A stretch of DNA of 64,000 nt, taken from Saprospirales bacterium (GTDB lineage Bacteria > Bacteroidota > Bacteroidia > Chitinophagales > Saprospiraceae). The stretch lies in NCBI GenBank assembly GCA_016711045.1, contig JADJTT010000001.1, forward strand, positions 1-64,000, read 5' to 3'. Below, piece after piece: positions 50,903-58,942 of this stretch; the stretch's first letter is position 1, and the number at the start of each line of letters is the position of its first letter. The notes under the pieces are model-generated. The model saw only the letters and a list, made by a program, of their open reading frames with translations. It had not been told where the DNA came from and ran no database searches. The position numbers and the translations under genes were made by a program.

Positions 50903-51975
50903 TCGACCTACCCGTTTTTCAACATAAAAAAGTACTCCTTACCGGACATACCGGATTTAAAGGAGCCTGGCTGGCCATCTGGCTCGATATGCTCGGCGCC
51001 GAAGTCGTAGGCCTCGCCCTCGACCCGCTCCATGAAGACGGGGTGTTCGCCAAAAGTCAGATCGGGAAGCGTATAAAAGACTACCGCTGCGACATCCGCG
51101 ACCTGGGAAAGGTGCGGGAAATAGTTGCAGATGAGCAGCCGGAAGTGGTTTTCCACCTGGCTGCGCAACCCCTCGTATTAGAGGGCTATGCACAACCGCT
51201 GGATACATTTGCAGTCAATACCATGGGCACGGCCAACATCCTGGAAGCGATCCGCCAGACGCCCTCCGTGCGTGCAGGCGTGATGGTCACCACGGATAAA
51301 TGTTACGAAAACAAGGAATGGGTGTTCGGCTACCGCGAATCGGATCCGATGGGCGGACACGACCCCTATAGCGCGAGTAAAGGCGCTGCGGAACTAGTCA
51401 TTTCGTCTTACCGCCGCTCCTTCTTCTCCGCTCCCGGAAAGGCCGCTATTGCCTCTGCCCGGTCCGGCAACGTGATCGGAGGAGGCGATTGGGCGGATTT
51501 TCGCCTCGTACCCGATGTGATCCGCGCGGCACAAACCAACCAGCCACTCGAGGTTCGCTATCCCGATGCTACCCGTCCCTGGCAACATGTGCTCGAGCCC
51601 CTGAGCGGATACCTGCTCCTCGCCTCCAAATTGCTGGAGGAGCCCAACCGCTATGCCGGCGCCTGGAATTTCGGGCCGCTTCCCACACAGGTTTACTCCG
51701 TTCGACAGGTAGTGGACGCGTTCCTTCAATACCTCGGCAAGGGCGAATGGCGCGACATATCAGACCCTGCGCATCATCACGAAGCCGGCCTGCTCATGCT
51801 GGAGATCAGCAAGGCCATACACGAATTGGGTTGGAAGCCGGTACTTCAATTCCAGGAAATGATCCAATTAACGGCAGCCTGGTATGCCCGCTATGCAACC
51901 GGCGATGTGCTCCAACTCTGCCAGGAGCAAATAGCCCAATACCGAGAACTATGGAGATCCAGGAACGGAAATTAG
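50899..51975 (+). CDS. rfbG: CDP-glucose 4,6-dehydratase
   Basis: The protein has 358 residues from the ATG in the ATGA overlap with rfbF; an ATG at 50884 is an alternative, and the frame is open from 50815. It is an extended SDR with KKVLLTGHTGFKGAWLAIWL (GxxGxxG), VTTDKCYENKEW, and the catalytic YxxxK in DPYSASKGAAEL. It converts CDP-glucose to CDP-4-keto-6-deoxyglucose. The 3' end overlaps the epimerase gene by 25 bases. Confidence 0.95.
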   Translation: MIDLPVFQHKKVLLTGHTGFKGAWLAIWLDMLGAEVVGLALDPLHEDGVFAKSQIGKRIKDYRCDIRDLGKVREIVADEQPEVVFHLAAQPLVLEGYAQPLDTFAVNTMGTANILEAIRQTPSVRAGVMVTTDKCYENKEWVFGYRESDPMGGHDPYSASKGAAELVISSYRRSFFSAPGKAAIASARSGNVIGGGDWADFRLVPDVIRAAQTNQPLEVRYPDATRPWQHVLEPLSGYLLLASKLLEEPNRYAGAWNFGPLPTQVYSVRQVVDAFLQYLGKGEWRDISDPAHHHEAGLLMLEISKAIHELGWKPVLQFQEMIQLTAAWYARYATGDVLQLCQEQIAQYRELWRSRNGN

Positions 51976-52511
51976 CAGGGGTCTATGAGATCACCCTTTC
52001 ACCTATCCAGGATGAACGGGGATTCTTTATGCGCACCTTCGATGCAGGCATCTTTCGGGAAGCGGGTCTCGAACGCGCCTGGTTGCAGGAAAACCACTCC
52101 CGCAGCGAGCGCAAAGGGACCATCCGCGGCCTGCACTTTCAGTTTCCGCCTTTCGCAGAGACCAAACTGGTGCGCTGTATCCGGGGCGCGGTCCTGGATG
52201 TATTCGTCGACCTGCGGAAAGACTCTCCCACTTTCGGGAAATGGGACGCCGTAGAATTATCGGAATCCAATAAGAAAATGGTCTTCATACCCCGCGGTTT
52301 TGCACACGGATTTTGTACCCTGACCACCGAGAGCGAAGTACTCTATAAAGTCGACAATGTGTATAACCGCGCGCACGAAAGCGGACTTCTTTGGTCAGAC
52401 CCTGCGATCGGAATCGAGTGGCCGGCTGATGACCCCATCCTTTCTGAAAAAGACCAAAAGAACCTTACTTTACAGCAATTTATCCAAACCCATAAAGCCA
52501 TTGCATTATGA
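51951..52511 (+). CDS. rfbC: dTDP-4-dehydrorhamnose 3,5-epimerase-like protein
   Basis: The cupin-fold epimerase has 186 residues, starting MEIQERKLAGVYEITLSPIQDERGFFMRTF. It carries the RmlC residues in LQENHSRSERKGTIRGLHFQ (His base) and VLDVFVDLRKDSPTFGKW, FIPRGFAHGFCTL. Surrounding genes make CDP-sugars, so the substrate is more likely CDP-4-keto-6-deoxyglucose than the dTDP form. The frame is open far upstream (51489) but only over rfbG; the similarity starts at 51951. It overlaps the aminotransferase gene by 4 bases. Confidence 0.92.
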   Translation: MEIQERKLAGVYEITLSPIQDERGFFMRTFDAGIFREAGLERAWLQENHSRSERKGTIRGLHFQFPPFAETKLVRCIRGAVLDVFVDLRKDSPTFGKWDAVELSESNKKMVFIPRGFAHGFCTLTTESEVLYKVDNVYNRAHESGLLWSDPAIGIEWPADDPILSEKDQKNLTLQQFIQTHKAIAL

Positions 52512-53653
52512 ATGTTCGTTTGTTTAAACCTTCTGTTGGAGAAGAAGAATTGCAAAATATCCGCGAGGCCTTCGAGCGGTCCTGGATCGGGCTGGGGCCT
52601 ATGGTCAACCAATTCGAAGAAGAGTGGGCGCAATTCACCGGCGCAGAGATGGCCATTGGGGTCAACTCGGCCACTGCAGCCTTGCACCTGGCCCTGAGCG
52701 TGTTTCGCTTTCCCGAAGGGAAAAAAGTATTAGTACCCTCCTTGACCTTTGCGGCCACCGCCACGGCCATCCTGTATAATCGCCTGATCCCCGTTTTTGT
52801 TGACAGCGATCCGGTAACCCTGGGGATGGACCTGGAAGACCTCGCCCGCAAATACGATAAAGACTGTGTGGCTGTCATGCCGGTACATTACGCCGGACAC
52901 CCTGTGCCGATGGAAAAGCTCATGCCCTGGGCACGGGAACGCGGGCTTAAAGTCATCGAAGATTGCGCCCATACTGCAGGCGCCTTTTACCAGGGAAAAA
53001 TGCTGGGCACCTGGGGCGACATCGGGTGTTACAGCTTTGAAGAGAAAAAGCTGATGACCACCGGCGACGGCGGGATGATGGTCACCAACGATCCGGAATT
53101 ATTCAAGGATGTGAAAGCGATGCGCTGGGTCGGTATCGATAAAGACAACTGGAAGACCGCTCAGCAATATACCACCGCCAATCGCGATGCGCTGCATTGG
53201 TTTTATGAGATCAATGTGCTGGGCTATAAATACAACATGAATGACCTGGCTGCCGCTATTGGACTGGCCCAGCTGAAAAAGCTACCCGCCATGAGCGCCC
53301 GCCGGTCGGAGATCATCCGGCAATATATGGATGGGCTGGCGGGAATACCGGGGGTAGAACCGCTGCTCCCATTCGAACCGGAAGCCTACTGCTATCAAAT
53401 GTTCGGCGTGCGTGCCGACCAGCGCGACGACCTGATGATCTTCCTCAAATCGAAGGGGATCGCGACCGGTTGCCATTATACCCCGCTCAGCATTCAGCCA
53501 CTCTTCGAGCCCTGGGGCAATACCTGCCCTTATGTGGAAGCGGAACAGAACCGATTTATCACCCTTCCCCTGCACGCCGACCTGACCGATGCCGAAGTGG
53601 AATACGTTCTGGAGGGCATCCGCGCCTTTGAATTAGTGAAGCGTGAAGCGTGA
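52508..53653 (+). CDS. DegT/DnrJ/EryC1-family sugar aminotransferase
   Basis: The PLP enzyme has 381 residues. The start RLFKPSVGEEELQNIREAFERSWIGLGPMVNQFEEEWAQFTG and SATAALHLAL, EDCAHTAGAFYQGKMLGTWGDIGCYSFEEKKLMTTGDGGMMVTND are family hallmarks. The PLP-binding Lys is in SFEEKKLMTTGDGG (about residue 180), so it is a true aminotransferase and not the His-containing 3-dehydratase variant. It probably aminates C3 or C4 of a CDP- (or UDP-) keto-deoxysugar. The end of the gene lies in a GTGAAGC repeat that also carries the start of the next gene. Confidence 0.92.
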   Translation: MNVRLFKPSVGEEELQNIREAFERSWIGLGPMVNQFEEEWAQFTGAEMAIGVNSATAALHLALSVFRFPEGKKVLVPSLTFAATATAILYNRLIPVFVDSDPVTLGMDLEDLARKYDKDCVAVMPVHYAGHPVPMEKLMPWARERGLKVIEDCAHTAGAFYQGKMLGTWGDIGCYSFEEKKLMTTGDGGMMVTNDPELFKDVKAMRWVGIDKDNWKTAQQYTTANRDALHWFYEINVLGYKYNMNDLAAAIGLAQLKKLPAMSARRSEIIRQYMDGLAGIPGVEPLLPFEPEAYCYQMFGVRADQRDDLMIFLKSKGIATGCHYTPLSIQPLFEPWGNTCPYVEAEQNRFITLPLHADLTDAEVEYVLEGIRAFELVKREA

Positions 53654-53660
53654 AGAGTGA
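53636..53660 (+). repeat. Heptanucleotide repeat spanning a stop and a start codon
   Basis: GTGAAGC GTGAAGC GTGAAGA GTGA: the aminotransferase stop (TGA 53651-53653) and the GTG start of the acetyltransferase (53650) both lie in the repeat. The unit resembles the one in the hairpin at 41051. Confidence 0.75.
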
Positions 53661-54303
53661 CTTGATCATATGGGGTGGAACGGGGAATTTCAAGGTACTC
53701 TGTGAATTGTTGAAGGACAACTACCATATCGTCGGGTATTTTGACAACAATCCGGATATTCAGCAGGAATACCGGGGTATCCCCTGGCTGGGTAACCGCC
53801 AGGCATTTGAGAAATGGGTAAAAACCTTGTCTGCTGATCAAATGCCCTCCTATATCGTAAGTATCGGCCCCGGGCACGGGAAAGTCCGCCTCGAGGTGCA
53901 CCGGGAACTCGAGCAACACGGATTGCATCCGATCACGGCCATACATCGCACCGCATTTGTGGCCGACAATGCCACAGTGGGTTTGGGCAGTCAGATCTAT
54001 GCGCAGGCCACCGTTTGTGTAGACACCCAAATTGGCGAAGGCTGTATCATCAACACCCGTGCGTCGGTCGACCACGAGTGTGTGATCGAAACAGGCGCCA
54101 CGGTTGGTCCGGGGGCTACACTGGCGGGATTAGTGCACGTAGGGAAATACGCAGATGTGTACACCGGGGCCGTGGTCTTGCCCCGGGTAGTGATTGGAGA
54201 AGGCGCGGTAGTGGGCGCCGGAGCGGTGGTGCGGAAAAACGTGCCCCCCTACACAGTAGTTGCAGGTAACCCGGCACGGATCCTAAAAAAGCTCGATTCA
54301 TGA
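53650..54303 (+). CDS. PglD/NeuD-family sugar O/N-acyltransferase
   Basis: The protein has 217 residues from a GTG in the repeat at the previous gene's end. The N-terminal domain (LIIWGGTGNFKVLCELL ... YHIVGYFDN) is the PglD Rossmann-like domain. From about residue 95 a left-handed beta-helix of hexapeptide repeats follows (TVGLGSQIYAQATVCVDTQIGEGCIINTRASVDHECVIETGATVGPGATLAG). PglD acetylates 4-amino sugars on UDP. Next to the aminotransferase, acylation of the new amino group is the likely role. It overlaps the next gene by 4 bases. Confidence 0.9.
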   Translation: MKSDLIIWGGTGNFKVLCELLKDNYHIVGYFDNNPDIQQEYRGIPWLGNRQAFEKWVKTLSADQMPSYIVSIGPGHGKVRLEVHRELEQHGLHPITAIHRTAFVADNATVGLGSQIYAQATVCVDTQIGEGCIINTRASVDHECVIETGATVGPGATLAGLVHVGKYADVYTGAVVLPRVVIGEGAVVGAGAVVRKNVPPYTVVAGNPARILKKLDS

Positions 54304-55343
54304 AGTGCCTGTTACTGGCTCCGATGCGATATCCCTTCATCCATTCTATTGTATCCGGAATGGAGACACAGGGCCTCGAACTCCGGGCCGTCGATTACCA
54401 GGATTTCTTTTCCCCCCGGATAAACAAGCGGTACAACAACTATTCGGCACTTCCGAGAAAGATCCGCAAGTATTGGGAAGAGCCTTATATCCGCAAGACC
54501 AACGAATCGTATCTTCAGATTTTCCGGGAGTTTGCGCCCGACCTGGTTTTTATTTACAACAACCAGCTGGTGGAACCCGGTCTGCTGGAAGAATTTCGAA
54601 AAAAAGCCCGGATTGCATTTATGCTTGGCGACAATCCGCTGTATACACCTACGAGCATTTACAACCTCCACATCTTGTTTCAGGCGGATTACATCATCAG
54701 CCCGGACTCCTTGTGGCGGGATCAACTGACCCGGCTCGGCGTGCCGAATGTAGTTTTCGATTCGTTTGGTTTTAACAGCGCCCTATATTATCCCATGGAG
54801 GTTTCGGATGCCCAGCGGGAACCGTATCAGTCCGACTTCATCTATGTGGGCAGCGCCAGCAAAACCAACTGGGGCTACAAACGGGCGCTCTTTCTCAACC
54901 TGTTCAAAGATTTGGACTTCCGGGCCTATATAAGCGGGGATGGAATGGAGCGTTGGTATGATTTTTTTCCGGACCTGAGCAAAAAGATCATACCGCACGA
55001 CCGCTTCGATGCCGGGTTCAACAATTTGGTTTATAATTGCAGCAAAATAGCCCCGGTGGAGCAGGTACCATCCCTGTTCAACGGGATACACGTGCGGGTT
55101 TTCGATGTGTTGGGGGCGGGCATTCTGCCGCTATGTGAAGAAAGCGCCGACCTGGAGCACGTATTTGAAGGCATTGAAATTCCGCTGATCCGGGATTACC
55201 GGGAAGGACCGGAGGTGGCGGCCTATTGGCTGGCTCAGGAAGAAAAAAGGAAAGAATGTATTGGGTTGATGCGCACCCGGATCGAGGAGCGCTATGCCCC
55301 ATCTTTAGTGATCAAACGATTGACCGACCAGGTATTCCCGTAA
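54300..55343 (+). CDS. CgeB-like glycosyltransferase
   Basis: The protein has 347 residues, starting MKCLLLAPMRYPFIHSIVSGME. The pattern (FAPDLVFIYNNQLV, FMLGDNPLYTP, FIYVGSASKTNWGYKRALFL, then NGIHVRVFDVLGAGILPLCEESADLEHVF) is that of GT-B proteins of the CgeB/DUF3880 plus glycosyl transferase 1-like type. Donor and acceptor are unknown. The last motif is the donor-binding segment. Confidence 0.85.
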   Translation: MKCLLLAPMRYPFIHSIVSGMETQGLELRAVDYQDFFSPRINKRYNNYSALPRKIRKYWEEPYIRKTNESYLQIFREFAPDLVFIYNNQLVEPGLLEEFRKKARIAFMLGDNPLYTPTSIYNLHILFQADYIISPDSLWRDQLTRLGVPNVVFDSFGFNSALYYPMEVSDAQREPYQSDFIYVGSASKTNWGYKRALFLNLFKDLDFRAYISGDGMERWYDFFPDLSKKIIPHDRFDAGFNNLVYNCSKIAPVEQVPSLFNGIHVRVFDVLGAGILPLCEESADLEHVFEGIEIPLIRDYREGPEVAAYWLAQEEKRKECIGLMRTRIEERYAPSLVIKRLTDQVFP

Positions 55344-55347
55344 CAAT

Positions 55348-56750
55348 ATGAATCCAACACTCCTAAAGATCGGTAAAATATTGGCGCTTCTCGCGGTGGC
55401 CATTTGGACGACCTACTTCGGTCCGAAGTTTTTGTCATCGGTCTTTTACATCGGAACTTTTGTCGCCTATTTCTATTCTAAAGACGAGCCGTTTTGGCTG
55501 GTTTTTTCTTTGTGGTTTCGGATGGGCTCCTGGGGTTCTTCAATAACTACGAGGCGGTTTTATCTGCCATTCCAGGTTTGCCTCCCGTAGAGGTAGGGCA
55601 TTTCTACATCGCATTGACCCTCGTGAAAGCATTGAAGAAAGGATCACCCTACAAACCATTTTTCAATGGCGTATTGGGCATATTGCTGGTATATCTGGGA
55701 TTCCTGGTGGTGCAGGGCTATGTGATAGGCGTGGAGCCCGAGATGAACGTTCAATTCCGGATCATCAAGTTTATCCTGCCGCTATTACTGTTGTATACCA
55801 TTCCAATACTTTTTGACGAGGAAGAGCAGTTCAGGCAAACGGTAGTCTTATTTATTCCTTTCGCGTTCATTGCATTGTTTGCGCAGATTTTTACCATCGC
55901 TACCGGGATTGCGCCTTCCCAAATGATGGGGTTGTACCAAAAACTATGGTTTACTACGCATACGATCAAGGGCTATACCTATCGGGGGTTTTACAGTACT
56001 TCCATGGTGCTGATCTCTTTCTTTGGAGCCATGTACTATCTTGCTACGGATTCCAGGCAGTTCAATAAAGTGTTGCTGTATGGGGTAATAATTGCAGACT
56101 TCTTGTCGGCCTTTCTGTCCGCTACCAGGGGATGGGTCCTTTGCTTTTTATTCTCCACGATCCTGTTTCTGGTCTTTGTGCTGAAATTGAGTGCCCGCCG
56201 GGTAGGCGTAATCGTTATTTCGTCGGCGGTCGTGATCATGGGGCTTATGGCCGTTCCGGTAATGAACACCCAACTCACCAATGCATTCAAGCGCGTCCTG
56301 ACGCTGGAAGCCCTGGCTGGGGGCGACCTCACTGCGGGGGGTACCCTCGAACGCCTGGATGATCGCGCACCGAGGGTAGTCAATAAATGGCTGGCATCAC
56401 CCCTGACAGGTTGGGGTTTCTCGGATGACTTTTTCCATTACGCCGACTTTCACGTGGGAAATCAAAATATTCTGTTGCACTCCGGGATTATCGGCGGGGT
56501 GCTGCTCCTTTGGTTTTTTGGATATTTCCACCTGAACCTGGTGCCGCGAAGCCTGGCATTACCACGTAGTAATCCATACAAGAATGCATTATTAGTATTT
56601 CCCATATTTTTCTTCGGCTGGTTTATTATTCACTCCACTTCCGGACAACAGTTTCAATATTACGGAGACCCGGACGGGATGATCCCCCTCGCTTTTTTCC
56701 TCAGTTTTGGCGCTTTTGCATTCAGAGCCTCTCCCAAAAACGATGCATAG
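55348..56750 (+). pseudogene. O-antigen polymerase/ligase (Wzy/WaaL type), frameshifted
   Basis: The first frame (from ATG 55348) gives helices LALLAVAIWTTYFGPKFLSS and YIGTFVAYFYSKDEPF. The second frame, from about 55494, continues LAGFFFVVSDGLLGFFNNYEAVLSAIPGLPPV and then nine or more helices to 56750, with the large loop TLERLDDRAPRVVNKWLASPLTGWGFSDDF typical of O-antigen ligase-domain proteins. The join lies in GCCGTTTTGG; one extra T would restore a protein of about 467 residues. As the gene has no other damage and is the only polymerase candidate in the operon, a homopolymer sequencing error is quite possible. Confidence 0.82.
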
Positions 56751-57798
56751 GGAAATCCATTACGTCATGTGGGAATCCCGGCCTGGTGGGGCCGAATTAT
56801 CGGTTAACCACTACATCAATGGGTATGCAGATCGCCGGGAACTGTTTGCCTATAGCCTTCGCCCTGCGGAAAATGAGCTTTACGATGGTTCCAAGATCCA
56901 TTTTCAAAAAGGCGGCGCCGGGCAATGGCAATGTTACCTGCAGTATTTCCGGTACTGCCGCCGCTACAAAGAGGAGATCTTTCACCTCCTGAGTGTAGGT
57001 CCCATTATTTTACTCCTGACCATGCTGGCTGGTATCCGCAATCCCTTATATCACATCCACGGGACGATCTACTGGAAAAAATGGTATAAGAAATGGTACC
57101 TGAAAACCGCATGGATGCTCTCTTCCCTCGCAAAAGTGACCTTTATTGCCAACTCCCGGCACAGTGCCTCCATCTTCCGGCGGGAAGTGTTGCCGATCGA
57201 GCCACAAGTAATCTATAATGGAATGGAGTTGACTCCATTTCTTGAAAACAGGTCGATGCGAAAGGGCCTTCGCCGGATGGGCTATGCCGGTCGCCTTCAA
57301 CCCGGGAAAAACGTGGATCTCGTGATCCGCCTCTTCGAAGAAATTGCGGGAGATTACCCGGACCTGGAATTGCACATTGCGGGAGAGGGCGCCCTCCGAC
57401 CCTCCCTGGAAGCCCAGGCAGCACGAGGCCCTTATGCCGATCGCATCCATTTTTTGGGATGGGTGCAGGATGTAGCTTCGTTTTACGGATCCATTGACCT
57501 GTTTGTATTTCTAAGCGCGTATGAGTCGTTTGGCAATGTGGTGGCGGAAGCCCTGCTCACCGGCCTTCCCGTGCTGACCAGCGACATTCCGGCTTTTCAG
57601 GAAATTTTTCAGGGAGAAGACGCTTTCACCCTGGGGGCGCCTGGCGATTACCAGGCCTTAACACTCCGCTTTAAAGATGCCATAATTCAGTATCCTTCTC
57701 TTGCCCAAAAAGCCTATCAAACAAGTGAAAAAATTCAGGAGGTATTTGACATTCAAAACCACCTGAAAGCAATCGAAATGCTATATGAAAAACATTAG
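56743..57798 (+). CDS. GT4-family glycosyltransferase
   Basis: The protein has 351 residues from the ATG at 56743, 8 bases inside the polymerase end (the frame is open from 56707). The start REIHYVMWESRPGGAELSVNHYI and MGYAGRLQPGKNVDLVIRLFEEIA, LELHIAGEGALRPSLE, IHFLGWVQDVASFYGSIDLFVFLSAYESFGNVVAEAL are standard GT-B family 4 motifs with the E-x7-E-like ESFGNVVAEAL donor site. It retains the anomeric configuration; the specific sugar is unknown. It overlaps the deacetylase gene by 14 bases. Confidence 0.92.
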   Translation: MHREIHYVMWESRPGGAELSVNHYINGYADRRELFAYSLRPAENELYDGSKIHFQKGGAGQWQCYLQYFRYCRRYKEEIFHLLSVGPIILLLTMLAGIRNPLYHIHGTIYWKKWYKKWYLKTAWMLSSLAKVTFIANSRHSASIFRREVLPIEPQVIYNGMELTPFLENRSMRKGLRRMGYAGRLQPGKNVDLVIRLFEEIAGDYPDLELHIAGEGALRPSLEAQAARGPYADRIHFLGWVQDVASFYGSIDLFVFLSAYESFGNVVAEALLTGLPVLTSDIPAFQEIFQGEDAFTLGAPGDYQALTLRFKDAIIQYPSLAQKAYQTSEKIQEVFDIQNHLKAIEMLYEKH

Positions 57799-58942
57799 TC
57801 CCCCCGTCATTTACTACCACTCCGTTGCACCGGCCCCGTTCGAAAGCTGGGTGCAAAAGTTTCTGACCTTTGATCTGACCTATTTTGAAGATCAACTGGC
57901 CTATTTGCAATCCCATTATTTCCGCGCCATCTTCTTCGACGAATGGCTGGAGTTTCGGCAAGGCAAGAAGAAGGTCACAGGAAAAGAAGTTTGCCTGGCA
58001 TTCGATGATGGCCTGCTCGACAATTGGGTTTACGTGTGGCCGCTGGTGAAAATTTACGGCATGCGTTTCACGCTTTTCGTCTCGCCTGAGTGCGTGGACC
58101 CTAGAGACATCGTGCGCCCCACCCTGGAAGATTTTTGGAAAGGAGATTGCAAAGAGGAAGACCTGCAAGGCCTGGGTTATCTGTCCTGGAAAGAAATCAA
58201 GCTCATGCAGGAATCGGGCTACGTGGATGTGCAATCCCACACCATGACCCATGCCAAATATACCGCTTCTCCCGAGCTGGACGGGTTCTACTACGGTGGG
58301 TTTAAAGGCCTTCACCCTATCCTCAACGCAGATCCTTCCATCAGAAGCAATTACATGAATGTGCCTGATTTTGAATCGCGATTACCCCTCGGTACGCCCC
58401 TCTTTCAGGAACGTTCAGCTGTGATTGCGCGCACCCATACGATCAACCCGGAGTTTTACAGGGAAGCAGCTGCACTGGCCGAGAAGCATGACTTGCAGAA
58501 TCCCGGCAACCGGCCGGAATATGAAGCTGCGGCCAGCGCCTTACATACCCGCTTTCAACATGCGGGGCAGCTCGTTCAATCGGTGGAATCAACTGCCGAA
58601 TACCAGGCCAGGCTGCGATATGAGGTGATTGAGTCAAAAAAGGTGCTCGAAGAAAAACTGGAGAAACCAGTGGAATTCCTCTGCTGGCCACATGGCGACA
58701 ACACACCCGAAGCACATGCGCTCGCGTTGGAATCCGGGTATCTGGCCACCACCGCAGGTAAACTCATCCACGAAATCCATGCCCCCGACCGGATACCAAG
58801 ATTTGGCACCCATTGGGAACTCGGATTCTGGATGAACCGACAGAAATTGCAGTATAAAATTGCCAGTCATTACCACCGGCAACCTTACTACGCCCTTTGG
58901 CTCGCCAACGAATATAAGAACAAGATCCTTCAGCTCTTCTGA
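57785..58942 (+). CDS. Polysaccharide deacetylase-family protein
   Basis: The protein has 385 residues. The NodB motif 1 is EVCLAFDDGLLDNWVYVWPL (FDDG), with motif 2 in VDVQSHTMTHAKY (HTMTH, metal His residues). A long insertion of about 190 residues (GGFKGLHPILNADPSIRSN ... EYQARLRYEV) separates this from the C-terminal FLCWPHGDNTPEAHALALESGY (motif 3-5). It could remove N-acetyl groups from the glycan, or hydrolyse another bond, in the cytoplasm since no signal peptide is seen. It overlaps the next gene by one base. Confidence 0.88.
   Translation: MKNISPPVIYYHSVAPAPFESWVQKFLTFDLTYFEDQLAYLQSHYFRAIFFDEWLEFRQGKKKVTGKEVCLAFDDGLLDNWVYVWPLVKIYGMRFTLFVSPECVDPRDIVRPTLEDFWKGDCKEEDLQGLGYLSWKEIKLMQESGYVDVQSHTMTHAKYTASPELDGFYYGGFKGLHPILNADPSIRSNYMNVPDFESRLPLGTPLFQERSAVIARTHTINPEFYREAAALAEKHDLQNPGNRPEYEAAASALHTRFQHAGQLVQSVESTAEYQARLRYEVIESKKVLEEKLEKPVEFLCWPHGDNTPEAHALALESGYLATTAGKLIHEIHAPDRIPRFGTHWELGFWMNRQKLQYKIASHYHRQPYYALWLANEYKNKILQLF

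Noticed and set aside
51489..51950. 154-codon N-terminal extension of the RmlC-like epimerase
   Set aside because: It lies wholly within the rfbG gene in another frame and has no family similarity.
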